Part shown: piece by piece, positions 34,093 through 42,678 of the stretch
Position numbering within the stretch: the first letter of the stretch is position 1
Layout of the letters: the number at the start of each line of letters is the position of its first letter
Notes under the pieces: generated by a model
The model's database searches: none
What the model was told of the DNA's origin: nothing
The model's input: the letters and a program-made list of their open reading frames with translations, nothing else
Made by a program: the position numbers and the translations under genes
Assembly (NCBI GenBank): GCA_016222825.1
Contig: JACRQF010000006.1
Coordinates: 105,746-169,745, forward strand
Source of the DNA: Verrucomicrobiota bacterium
GTDB lineage: Bacteria > Verrucomicrobiota > Verrucomicrobiia > CAIQCK01
Reading direction: 5' to 3'
Length of the DNA stretch: 64,000 bases

Positions 34093-35340
34093 TCAATCAT
34101 CCAGCGTCCGGCCACCCGTGTCCGGCGCCCACCAGATCGCGACCATGCCGAGCGCGTAGATCAACGCGCACAGCGCGCCGACCTTGGCGTAGTCGCCGCC
34201 GAGCGCCGTGAACAACATCCCCGCCACCATCACGCCGGCTGCCGTGGCGAAACGGCCGGAGTTGTAGGCCAGCCCGCTGCCGGTGGCGCGCACGCGCGTC
34301 GGGAATAGTTCCGGCAGATAGAGCGCCAGCCAGCCGAAGAACAACGTGGCTACGAAACCTTGCGCGAAGACGACCGGATGGAACGACGCTTGGAGCGGCG
34401 CGGTAAATTGGAACATCGCGACCGTCAGGGCGGTGGCGCCAATGCTGATGAGGAAGTAACTGACACGCCGTCCCAGCCAACTCGCCACCTGCGCGCCGGC
34501 AAAGCTCCCCAGCGTCGCGCCGAGGGCCCACCAACCCTGCGTCGCTGCTTTGTAGCCGACGTGCGCGCTGCCACCCACCTTGTCTGCCCACGGGATCATC
34601 CACTTGCTGGCCGCCCACGCGCCGATCATCGGAATAGAGCTGATGAGAATACCCACGAGCGTCAGGCGCACGAGTTGCGGCTGGAACAATTCACGCAGCG
34701 GTGGCATCGTCTGTTTCACCGCACCGCGCGACGCGAGCCACTTCGGCGATTCCGGCAGCGCGAAGAGGACGATCAGCCCCAGCACGGCCGGCACCGCGGC
34801 CAGTTTGAAAATCCAGCGCCACGAGTCCGGCGAGATGGTCCAAATGCGCGCCAGTTGTGACAGCAAGAGAATGCCGGCATTCAGCCCGGCGCCCATGACA
34901 CCGGCCACGACCGGACGAGAGGCATTGGGCCAGCATTCCGAGACGAGCGCGACGCCGTTGGGCCACATGCCGCCCACGCCCAGCCCGACGAGAAACCGCA
35001 GCGCGAGCATCTGCTCCTGCGTCTTCACGAATGCCCCCAGCCCGGCAAACACCGAGTAGAACAGGACGCTCACGCCCATTGCGCGCGTGCGCCCGATGCG
35101 GTCGCCGAGATTGCCCAACGCGATGCCGCCGATGGCTGCGCCGAGCATCAGCGCCGCCGTGAACTTCGCGAACCAATCGCCGCCAAGCGTCGGCGTGTAG
35201 GCCGCGCCCAGCAGGCTTTTCGACACCGACAGCGACGCAATCGGCATCAGGCCCAGTTCCACGCCGTCGAACACAAGCCCCACCAGCACGGCAGCCAGGA
35301 CTGCGAAGCGGGCGCGCGGCGATAGAATCAGGTCGTTCAT
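34093..35340 (-). CDS. MFS transporter
   Basis: 415 residues with about 12 membrane helices and the MFS loop GNLGDRIGRTRAMG between helices 2 and 3, plus PESPKWLASRG after helix 6 and YLPELFPTRVRATG near helix 9. This pattern belongs to the aromatic-acid/sugar:H+ symporter branch. It likely imports a small acid or sugar acid. Its ATG overlaps the stop of the upstream dehydrogenase gene by 4 bp. A gap of 113 bp separates it from the convergent protease gene. Confidence 0.87.
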   Translation of the reverse strand: MNDLILSPRARFAVLAAVLVGLVFDGVELGLMPIASLSVSKSLLGAAYTPTLGGDWFAKFTAALMLGAAIGGIALGNLGDRIGRTRAMGVSVLFYSVFAGLGAFVKTQEQMLALRFLVGLGVGGMWPNGVALVSECWPNASRPVVAGVMGAGLNAGILLLSQLARIWTISPDSWRWIFKLAAVPAVLGLIVLFALPESPKWLASRGAVKQTMPPLRELFQPQLVRLTLVGILISSIPMIGAWAASKWMIPWADKVGGSAHVGYKAATQGWWALGATLGSFAGAQVASWLGRRVSYFLISIGATALTVAMFQFTAPLQASFHPVVFAQGFVATLFFGWLALYLPELFPTRVRATGSGLAYNSGRFATAAGVMVAGMLFTALGGDYAKVGALCALIYALGMVAIWWAPDTGGRTLDD

Positions 35341-36206
35341 GAAGCTGGCTTGCGGATGATTTTGATGATGGCGCTGTTGTCCAGTCCGCCCAAGCCCGCT
35401 GCCTCCGCCTGCTCCAGCAACCGGCGATGCGTCTCCGACAGCGGCAATGGCAAGCCGCTCGCCGCCGCTCCCTCCAGAATCAACCGCACGTCCTTCAAGT
35501 GCTGCGACAGCCGCGCCTGCACCGCGAAGTCGCCGTCCACCATCTTGCGCCCCTTCACGTCCATCACACGCGAGTAAGCCATGCTGCCGATGAGCACCTC
35601 CAGCGCGGCAGCAGGCTCCACGCCCATCGCCTCTGCGTAAGCAAGACCCTCGGCCAGCGCGGCGCGGTTCAGACCCAGCACCAAATTACTCACCAGCTTC
35701 ATTTTCGCCGCGTTGCCGCACGGTCCGACGTGGAACACTTTCTTCCCCAGCACCGGCCAAAGATCGCCGCACGCTTCGAACGCCTCGCGTTCGCCCCCAA
35801 CGATAACTGTCGCCTCTCCGCGCCGCGTCTGTTCGCTGGAGCCGGAGATCGGCGCGTCGAGATAACGCACGCCCTGCGCCGCCAACCGTGCGCCCATCGC
35901 CGCGGTCTGCTCCGGCTCGCCGGTCGTGGTATCGAGCACGATTTGCCCCGCGCGTAAACCGTCGCGCATCTGTTCGAGCACCGCCTCCACCACGTCGCTC
36001 GTGTAGAGGCTGATGATGACGCGGTCGCACGCCGCCAGCGGGTTGTCGCTCCACTCCGCGCCGCGCGCGATGAGCGGCCCGGCCTTCTCGCGCGTGCGGT
36101 TCCAGACCCGCACGCGGTAGCCGTGTTCTAGCAGCCGCTCCGTTAGCGCGGTGCCCATCAAACCGAGGCCGATCATCCCGATGTGTTTGCCAGAGGCTGT
36201 GGTCAT
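35337..36206 (-). CDS. 3-hydroxyisobutyrate-dehydrogenase-family oxidoreductase
   Basis: 289 residues: IGMIGLGLMGTALTERLLEHG binds NAD(P), and DAPISGSSEQTRRGEATVIVGG and GPCGNAAKMKLVSNLVLG carry the conserved Ser and Lys regions of beta-hydroxyacid dehydrogenases. It oxidises a 3-hydroxyacid or reduces tartronate semialdehyde; the sequence does not settle which. Coupling to an MFS gene suggests uptake and oxidation of one substrate. Confidence 0.87.
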   Translation of the reverse strand: MTTASGKHIGMIGLGLMGTALTERLLEHGYRVRVWNRTREKAGPLIARGAEWSDNPLAACDRVIISLYTSDVVEAVLEQMRDGLRAGQIVLDTTTGEPEQTAAMGARLAAQGVRYLDAPISGSSEQTRRGEATVIVGGEREAFEACGDLWPVLGKKVFHVGPCGNAAKMKLVSNLVLGLNRAALAEGLAYAEAMGVEPAAALEVLIGSMAYSRVMDVKGRKMVDGDFAVQARLSQHLKDVRLILEGAAASGLPLPLSETHRRLLEQAEAAGLGGLDNSAIIKIIRKPAS

Positions 36207-36249
36207 GGTGGATATGGATCGTAATTCTGTGCGAGAGCCTCTTGTTGCG

Positions 36250-37197
36250 TCACCTCAGCGTTAACCGCCACACGTCATTCATCAGAGGCCATGCGTTTCC
36301 GGCCACAACCCACAGGCTGTTGTCGAAAACATACACGGTTGGCTCGTGGCGCGGCGAGAAGCGCGGCCCCGAAACGAGTTCCTTCCACGTCACGCCGTCT
36401 TCTGTGAACCAGACGTCGCCAAAGTTCTTGCCGTTGCGGTTGTCAAACCCTCCGATGATCCACAGCTTGCCGGCATGCTCCCTGCCGATGAACCACTGCC
36501 GCGGCGCCCACGGCGCGTGTTCCAACACGCGCGTCCAACGCACGCCGTCGGCGGAGCACCAAACATCGTTGTGCGTTGTGATCTTTGGGTAGTGTTTCTC
36601 TGGCGGATCGCTGGGCGCGTGGGTGCGGCCGCCATTCAACCATAGTTTCCCCTTATAGACTGCGACCGCCGCCGCGGCGCGATTGCCGTAAGCTGCCGCT
36701 TTGGTGACGCAGTCCCACCGTGTGCCGTCGGTCGAATTCCACACATCCGCGCCACTGCCGAGCTGCCACAGTTTGCCGTCATGCACCACCAGTTCCCCGT
36801 AACCGCGCACCCCAAACGGCGTTTTCTCCAGCACCCGTGTCCAGTGCGCGCCGTCGGTGGAGTTCCACACGCTGCCCTTGACTGCCCACAGCTTGCCGTT
36901 GAAGACCGCCATTTCGCTGTAGCCATCGTAGGGCGTATTTGTGCTGACGCAGGTCCATGTCGTGCCATCCTTCGAGGACCAGAGATCGCGGACGAGTTTG
37001 TTGCCGTTGTGGTAGGCGTTGCTGAGCCACAGCTTGCCGCCGAATACCGCGTCCTCCGACGTGTCGCGCGGACTGAACGCAGCGTGCTCTGTCACCCGCA
37101 CCCAGGAGCCGGACGGATCCCCGGCAAACGTCTGCAAACCAACCATCGCGAGAATGGCTACAACCGGCGCCTTTCCAAGAAATCGTCGCGTTTCCAT
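36250..37197 (-). CDS. Exported kelch-like beta-propeller protein
   Basis: 315 residues from METRRFLGK with a twin-arginine-like leader. There are five or six repeats of the pattern GKLW...S.DG..WT.V (for example LWSSKDGTTWTCVS, VWNSTDGAHWTRVL, VWCSADGVRWTRVL). This forms a beta-propeller, probably periplasmic and ligand-binding. No catalytic residues are recognisable. It starts 12 bp after the ceramidase-fusion gene. Confidence 0.7.
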   Translation of the reverse strand: METRRFLGKAPVVAILAMVGLQTFAGDPSGSWVRVTEHAAFSPRDTSEDAVFGGKLWLSNAYHNGNKLVRDLWSSKDGTTWTCVSTNTPYDGYSEMAVFNGKLWAVKGSVWNSTDGAHWTRVLEKTPFGVRGYGELVVHDGKLWQLGSGADVWNSTDGTRWDCVTKAAAYGNRAAAAVAVYKGKLWLNGGRTHAPSDPPEKHYPKITTHNDVWCSADGVRWTRVLEHAPWAPRQWFIGREHAGKLWIIGGFDNRNGKNFGDVWFTEDGVTWKELVSGPRFSPRHEPTVYVFDNSLWVVAGNAWPLMNDVWRLTLR

Positions 37198-37209
37198 TGG
37201 GAACACTTC

Positions 37210-39963
37210 TTACCGCGGCGCGACCATCACGCTCAGGCGAGCGGTGGCGGTTTCGCTGCGGCGATTGGCACGGGAGACCTTGACGAGATAATGACCGGCG
37301 TCGCGGTAACGGTGCGTCGTGATGGCGTAACCGTCGGGCGCGAGCGCCTGAGTGTTGCCGTCGGACCGGACGCGGACGGTGGGTGTGCCGTCGCCGAAAT
37401 CCCATTCTTCCTCGCCTTCGTCGGGCGCGACGTAGAAGGAGCGGACCTTGAAGGTGATCTCGTCGCCGGCCTTGGAGCCAAACGTCGGCCAGTAGGCGGC
37501 GTGGATGCCCGGCGGCTGCTGGTCGGGCTGGTTGGGGTCGAGGGCCTTCACGACGGCGAAGTCGTAGCTGATGTTGCCGTCCTTGTCGGCGACCTTGAGA
37601 ACCTCGCTGTAGGTGCCCGGTTTTGGGAAGCGCCGCTGGACCTTCGCTCCGCGCGCGCTCTTGCCGTCGCTGAACGTCCACGTGTAACTGGCGATGTGGT
37701 TCGTGCCGCTGCGGCTCCACGAGCGGCTGCCGTCGAGAGTCACGGTCTCGCCGACGGCGGCGAGTTGATGCGGCCGGGCCACGGCTTGGAGCACGGCGAG
37801 CGGATGCGCGTTGTGATACGCTTCCCAGACAAGCGCGTAAGGTTCCAGAATGCCCCATCGCCCGCTCGGCTGTGGCGCGACGATGTCGAAATGCAAGTGC
37901 GACCAGCCACCACTGGCGCCTTTCTTCCCGAGGACGCCGATCTTCTGGCCGATCTTGATCTTCGCGCCGAGCTTCACGGCGGGGTCAATCGAGTCAAGAT
38001 GGCTGTAGCGATAAAACCAGCCGCGGCCGTCGCGCAGGTAGAGCACGTCGAGGCGCGGCTTCACCAGCGGCGGATACTTGTCCTTTTCCAAAACCTCGTT
38101 GGCGACCGACACGACCATGCCGTCCGTTGCGGCGAGCACGTCCTCCATCCGCTCCGCGCCGCCGAAGTCGAGGCCCCAATGATAATAGACCGGCTTCTTC
38201 TTCACCTGCTCGCCGTCGGCGATCTGGTTGGCCATGAGCGTGTGGCTGGCGAACCATCGCGCGTTGAGCGGATAGCGGAACGTCTCCGGCGTGATCCACG
38301 GGTAGCCCGCCGGCCAGAGCCGCAGCCGCGCGTCGGCGTCGAGGCCCCAATGGTCGCCGCCTTCGTTGTAGGCTTTGATGATCGGACAGTCTATCTGCAC
38401 GCCGCCGGCGTTGACCGGCAAATGGTAGGTCGCGCAATCGAGCGTTGCCTTCTGGCCGTTCACCTCCACCGTCACGAGCGCGCCGCGCACGGCTTTGCGG
38501 AGACTGTCGCGTTTCTCCTCCACGCCGAGCAGCTTCACCTTCGCGGTCCTGCCGTCGCACATCTTCACCGTCGCCTGCTCGCCGAGCTTCAAATCCACCG
38601 CCGTCGGCACGGACTGAATCGGCTTGCGCGCCATCTTCAGGATGGTGGACACGACGCGCTCCTCCACCGTCTCGGTGAACGGCCCCGGCAGCGAACCCCA
38701 AAGCATCGCGCCGCCCGCCTCGTAACCGCCTTCGCGCAGCACGCGCAGCGACGGCAGGTAGCCGAACACGTCATTGCAGTAGCCGGCCACCCAAACCGCC
38801 GGCCCGGCGAGTTCGCGTTTCAGCCGCAGCGAGAAGTCCACGCCCGTCTCGCCAGCGATGGCGACCAGCGTGAGGTCGTTGCCAAACCGCGCCACCTGCA
38901 CGGGACACGGATACGTGGAGCGAATCTTCCCTTCGTCTTTGAGTTGCTTGAGCATGCGCTGAGCATGTTCGCCATTGGGCCTCTTGCCGGTCGCGGCGAT
39001 CTTCTCCAATTCTTCGCGCGGCGGCAGCGGCGCGAAGTCGAGCGTCACGTCCGCGAATGCCGTCGTCAGCGGTCCGCGCAACGGCTTCGGCACGGTTTCC
39101 AGCGCCGCGTCCACCGCGACGGCCAGCGAGCGGCCGTGATACTTGCAGAGTTCCTCCGTGCGGCGCGGGTAGGGGTTTTGGTCCGCGCCGCATCCGGTCA
39201 TGAACATCGCCGTCACGCCCGGATGCGTCTCCTCGAAATACTGCTGCGCGTAGCCGGCGTAGTCGCCGCGGATCATGTAATCGCCGCAGGTGGTGTTGTG
39301 GCACGCGTAGCCGAACAACACCGCCGTGAGTTTCCCCTGCGCATCGCGAACGCGCAGCACCGGCACCTCGTGATCCACCGGCCCGGCGGAGTTCGGCGCG
39401 TTGGCGTAACCGGTCGGTGTGGGCTGACGGCGGTTCATGGCGAAGCCGCACCGCGCGCGCAGGAAATCCAGTTTCGCCGGCGCGAGCCGTTTCAGTGCGT
39501 CGCCGACGAGCGCCACGAGCTGTTCCTGCAACCGCGCCATGTATTTCTCGGCTGCGGGGATGAACTCGGCTTTGACATCGTCGTCCAGCCGCGCCATGCG
39601 CAGCTCCGGCCCGCAGTGCGTGTGCGAGGCATTCATCAGCAGCGACGCTTGCGGCAATCGAAACTTCTCCTTCACCTGTTTCTCCAGCCAGTCGCGCAGC
39701 GGTCGCGGCACACTGATGAGGTCCATCGTCACAATAACCAGCCGTGTCCCGCGCGCGTCTTCGATGGCTAGCGCCTTGGCGAAGAGATCCGCCGCGACGC
39801 CTTCCGACGGTTTCTTGCGCGAGGCATAGCCAGCCATCCAGACCGGCCCTTCCGGCGTGACTTTCACCGACGCGACGCCAGCTTTCCACGCCGTCGGCTC
39901 TTGCGCGACCAACGGCCCCGCAAGCACCATCACACACAACAGAGTGCAGATCAGGCTCTTCAT
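37210..39963 (-). CDS. Ceramidase-like domain fused to M23 peptidase and PKD domains
   Basis: 917 residues with a signal peptide. Residues ~25-445 are a neutral/alkaline ceramidase-like domain (NASHTHCGPE with zinc-type His114/His116, GYACHNTT with His222, GCGADQNPYPR). Residues ~590-700 are an M23/LytM peptidase domain with an intact site: HWGLD (His595, Asp599), SHLD (His655) and SHLHFD (His689, His691). Two PKD-like beta domains follow (about 735-805 with TFSDGKSARG, and 815-912 with EEEWDFGDGTPTVRV). The combination suggests a secreted multidomain hydrolase that meets both a lipid or N-acyl substrate and peptidoglycan or peptide. The next gene is a shorter paralogue of its first domain. 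Confidence 0.85.
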   Translation of the reverse strand: MKSLICTLLCVMVLAGPLVAQEPTAWKAGVASVKVTPEGPVWMAGYASRKKPSEGVAADLFAKALAIEDARGTRLVIVTMDLISVPRPLRDWLEKQVKEKFRLPQASLLMNASHTHCGPELRMARLDDDVKAEFIPAAEKYMARLQEQLVALVGDALKRLAPAKLDFLRARCGFAMNRRQPTPTGYANAPNSAGPVDHEVPVLRVRDAQGKLTAVLFGYACHNTTCGDYMIRGDYAGYAQQYFEETHPGVTAMFMTGCGADQNPYPRRTEELCKYHGRSLAVAVDAALETVPKPLRGPLTTAFADVTLDFAPLPPREELEKIAATGKRPNGEHAQRMLKQLKDEGKIRSTYPCPVQVARFGNDLTLVAIAGETGVDFSLRLKRELAGPAVWVAGYCNDVFGYLPSLRVLREGGYEAGGAMLWGSLPGPFTETVEERVVSTILKMARKPIQSVPTAVDLKLGEQATVKMCDGRTAKVKLLGVEEKRDSLRKAVRGALVTVEVNGQKATLDCATYHLPVNAGGVQIDCPIIKAYNEGGDHWGLDADARLRLWPAGYPWITPETFRYPLNARWFASHTLMANQIADGEQVKKKPVYYHWGLDFGGAERMEDVLAATDGMVVSVANEVLEKDKYPPLVKPRLDVLYLRDGRGWFYRYSHLDSIDPAVKLGAKIKIGQKIGVLGKKGASGGWSHLHFDIVAPQPSGRWGILEPYALVWEAYHNAHPLAVLQAVARPHQLAAVGETVTLDGSRSWSRSGTNHIASYTWTFSDGKSARGAKVQRRFPKPGTYSEVLKVADKDGNISYDFAVVKALDPNQPDQQPPGIHAAYWPTFGSKAGDEITFKVRSFYVAPDEGEEEWDFGDGTPTVRVRSDGNTQALAPDGYAITTHRYRDAGHYLVKVSRANRRSETATARLSVMVAPR

Positions 39964-39986
39964 AACAGACCACCTCTTGCTTGGAG

Positions 39987-41360
39987 TTACCTGGCGTTTA
40001 TCGGCGAGCTCGCCATCCGGAGGACTGCGGACACAACGCGCTCCTCGACCGTCTCAGTGAATGGTCCCGGCAACGAATACCACAACATCGCGCTGGCCGC
40101 CTCGTAGCCCCCCTCGCGCAGCACGCGCAGCGATGGCAGGTAGGCAAAAACGTCGTTGCAGTAGCCCGCCACCCAAACCGCCGGGCCAGCGAGTTCGCGC
40201 TTCAGCCGCAGCGAGAAATCCACGCACGTCTCTCCGGGCAGGGCGATGAGCGTCAGGTCGTTGCCAAACCGTGCCACCTGCACCGGGGCCGGATACGTCG
40301 AGCGAATCTTGCCCTCCTTCTTGAGTTGCTTCAACAGGGCTGCAGCGTGGCCGCGCTGCGGCTCCTTGGTCGAGGCGGCGGCTTTCTCCAGCTCTTCTCG
40401 CGGCGGCGGCGGAGCAAAATCGAGCGTCACGTCCGCGAACGCCACGCTCAACGGTCCGTGCAACGGCTTGGGCACCGTCTCAAGCGCCGCCGCGACCGCC
40501 ACGGCCAGCGAGCGGCCGTGATACTGGCAAAGGTCGTCGCTGCGCCGCGGATACGGATTCTGGTCCGCGCCGCAGCCGGTCATGAACATCGCCGTCACAC
40601 CCGGATGCGCTTCCTCAAAAAACTTCTGCGCGTAGCCGGCGTAGTCGCCACGGATCAGGTAGTCGCCCATCGTCGTGTTGTGACACGCGTAGCCAAACAG
40701 CACCGCCGCGAGCTTGCCCTTCGGATCCGAGACGCGCAGCACCGGCACTTCGTGGTCCACCGGCCCATCGAAGTTCGGCGCGTTGGCGTAACCGGTCGGC
40801 GTCGGGCGGCGGCGGTTCATCGCAAAGCCGCAGCGCGCGCGCATGAAGTCGAGTTTCGCCGGGGCGAGCTTCTTCAACGCCTCACCGGCAACCGCCACGA
40901 GATGCTGCCGCAACCGTGCCGTGTATCTCTCCATCGCAGGGGCGTATTCGGGATTGAGCATGCGGCCGGCGAGCGCCGAGCCGCTCAACTCCGGCCCGCA
41001 GTGCGTGTGCGAAGCGTTCATCATCAACGAGCCGGGCGCGAGGCCGTGTTTCTCCTTCAACTGTGTTTCCAGCCAGTCGCGCAATGCCCGTGGCACGACG
41101 ATGACGTCCATCGTCACGATCACGAGCCGCGTGCCGCGGGCATCCTCGACGGCAAGGGCTTTGGCAAAAAGGTCGGTGGCGACACCTTCCGAGGGCGTCT
41201 TGCGCCCTCCGTAGCCGGACATCCAGACCGGCTCCGTCGGCGTGATCTTCACCACCGCGACGCCAGCCTTCCAAGCCGCTGGTTGCTGCTCGGCAGCCGG
41301 CACAACGCCGGACACAAAGAGGAATAGAAGCAGATAGACGGGGATTCTTTTTTCAGTCAC
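39987..41360 (-). CDS. Neutral/alkaline ceramidase-like protein
   Basis: 457 residues: signal peptide, then the same domain as in the fusion gene downstream, with NASHTHCGPE, YACHNTT and CGADQNPYPR all conserved. The two proteins share long identical stretches (for example RARCGFAMNRR, PTPTGYANAPN and TETVEERVVS). This copy stops where the other continues into its M23 and PKD part, so it is a tandem duplicate. In many bacteria the family is annotated only from the zinc site; true ceramide cleavage is not assured. Confidence 0.85.
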   Translation of the reverse strand: MTEKRIPVYLLLFLFVSGVVPAAEQQPAAWKAGVAVVKITPTEPVWMSGYGGRKTPSEGVATDLFAKALAVEDARGTRLVIVTMDVIVVPRALRDWLETQLKEKHGLAPGSLMMNASHTHCGPELSGSALAGRMLNPEYAPAMERYTARLRQHLVAVAGEALKKLAPAKLDFMRARCGFAMNRRRPTPTGYANAPNFDGPVDHEVPVLRVSDPKGKLAAVLFGYACHNTTMGDYLIRGDYAGYAQKFFEEAHPGVTAMFMTGCGADQNPYPRRSDDLCQYHGRSLAVAVAAALETVPKPLHGPLSVAFADVTLDFAPPPPREELEKAAASTKEPQRGHAAALLKQLKKEGKIRSTYPAPVQVARFGNDLTLIALPGETCVDFSLRLKRELAGPAVWVAGYCNDVFAYLPSLRVLREGGYEAASAMLWYSLPGPFTETVEERVVSAVLRMASSPINAR

Positions 41361-41505
41361 GGCTGACTCCTATGAGTTGAGAACGCGTTTGCGATCATTC
41401 CAAGTTGGCAATCACCAAACCGACGGGCGTATCTTCGCACTCCTGTCGTCGCGTGTCACGAACTTGGTGCGGACGACGAAGCTTCCCAGCGCCTTCAACT
41501 CTGAG

Positions 41506-42678
41506 TCATTCAGACGGTTTGCGCCAGAGGCCCGCGATCTTGATGAACGCCATGATGAAGAAGCCGATGAGTCCGCCGATGAGCCCGCCAATGATGATGC
41601 CTCTGGCATAGCCCGGCAGGGTGTCGAAGGAAGACGCGATGTCCGGCTCAAGCTGCACGCTGTTGATCATGCGTTCAAACACCGGCTCCAGCCGCGCCCA
41701 GTCGGCGTCGCGCGCGGAGCAAGTGAAGATGAAGGTCTGGCACTTGGCCGGCACTGCGACCTGCCAGTGGCGGACAAACTTGTTTACTTGCGGCCACGAC
41801 GCGAGGAAACGGATGGTCATGGCGTCGCGCCCCGCCACCTGCGTGACGCTGACATTGATGTCGGTCACGTTGCCGCTGGCCCGGCGGTAGCCATCGGTCA
41901 CCGCCGCGGCGTATTGCTCGCGGCTCTGGTCGTTGATGGGCATCGCGCCGCGGGAAACCACGACGTTGAGGCTCTCGGCGAACTCCCGCGAAGCCGCGTC
42001 GTAAACCAACACGGCCACGCGGTTCATGTCGGCTTGCTGGATGTTGGGTGCCACCGACTTCAGCACCCTTGCAATGTCCCGGGTCTGTTCCTTCGTTGCG
42101 ATGGCCCAGTGCGCCGGATAGGCGAATGAGAACCCCTGCTTGCTCTTGAATTCGGCGGTGGCGTTCGGATCAACTGGCGGACTGGGTTTCGATTGAGCCT
42201 TGCGTTCGGCCTCCATGCGGGCCGCCGCTTTGGCCTTCGCGTTCAAGCTCGCCAACGAGGCCTCCGCAACGCGTTTGACGGACGCGTCGGGGTCGGCGAG
42301 CAGCGGCGTCAATGCCTCCACGGCCGACATGTCGCCGATATCGCCCAACGCGCGCGCGGCGGCGCGGCGAAGGTCTTTGTTGGAACTGGAAAGACACTGG
42401 ACCAACGGCCGCACGGCTGGCGGGCCAATCCTCACAAGCGCGCCAGCGGCGCCGGTTCGGACCCCGATATGTGGGTCATTGAGGCACTTCACCAGCAATG
42501 CGGCGGCTTCGGCATTCCGCATCTCGCCGAGCGTCTGGACAGCTTTCATCCGATCGAGCGCCCGCTCGCTCTGGAGCTGCAGCGCCAAAGTCTGGGTGTC
42601 GGCTGCTCGCACGGCAATACCCCCGGAAAACGCCGGTGCTACGGCGAGACACATCAGCAGAATCCTGAAAGCCTTCAT
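41506..42678 (-). CDS. Exported HEAT-repeat protein with C-terminal membrane anchor
   Basis: 390 residues: signal peptide, then about four HEAT repeats (LDRMKAVQTLGEM, GVRTGAAGALVRIG, DLRRAAARALGDIG, SVKRVAEASLASL). A helical linker leads to a ~160-residue domain resembling PsbP/DUF1795-type folds (SFAYPAHWAIATKEQ to RMINSVQLE). A C-terminal hydrophobic helix (GIIIGGLIGGLIGFFIMAF) would anchor it. No enzyme motif was seen; a scaffolding role is likely. ATG 42678 overlaps the stop of the GH42-like gene as ATGA. The 145 bases 41361-41505 hold nothing obvious. Confidence 0.7.
   Translation of the reverse strand: MKAFRILLMCLAVAPAFSGGIAVRAADTQTLALQLQSERALDRMKAVQTLGEMRNAEAAALLVKCLNDPHIGVRTGAAGALVRIGPPAVRPLVQCLSSSNKDLRRAAARALGDIGDMSAVEALTPLLADPDASVKRVAEASLASLNAKAKAAARMEAERKAQSKPSPPVDPNATAEFKSKQGFSFAYPAHWAIATKEQTRDIARVLKSVAPNIQQADMNRVAVLVYDAASREFAESLNVVVSRGAMPINDQSREQYAAAVTDGYRRASGNVTDINVSVTQVAGRDAMTIRFLASWPQVNKFVRHWQVAVPAKCQTFIFTCSARDADWARLEPVFERMINSVQLEPDIASSFDTLPGYARGIIIGGLIGGLIGFFIMAFIKIAGLWRKPSE

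Noticed and set aside
36781..39771. A 996-codon (+) open frame
   Set aside because: It is antisense to the ceramidase-M23-PKD gene, whose motifs are intact, and has no recognisable domain.
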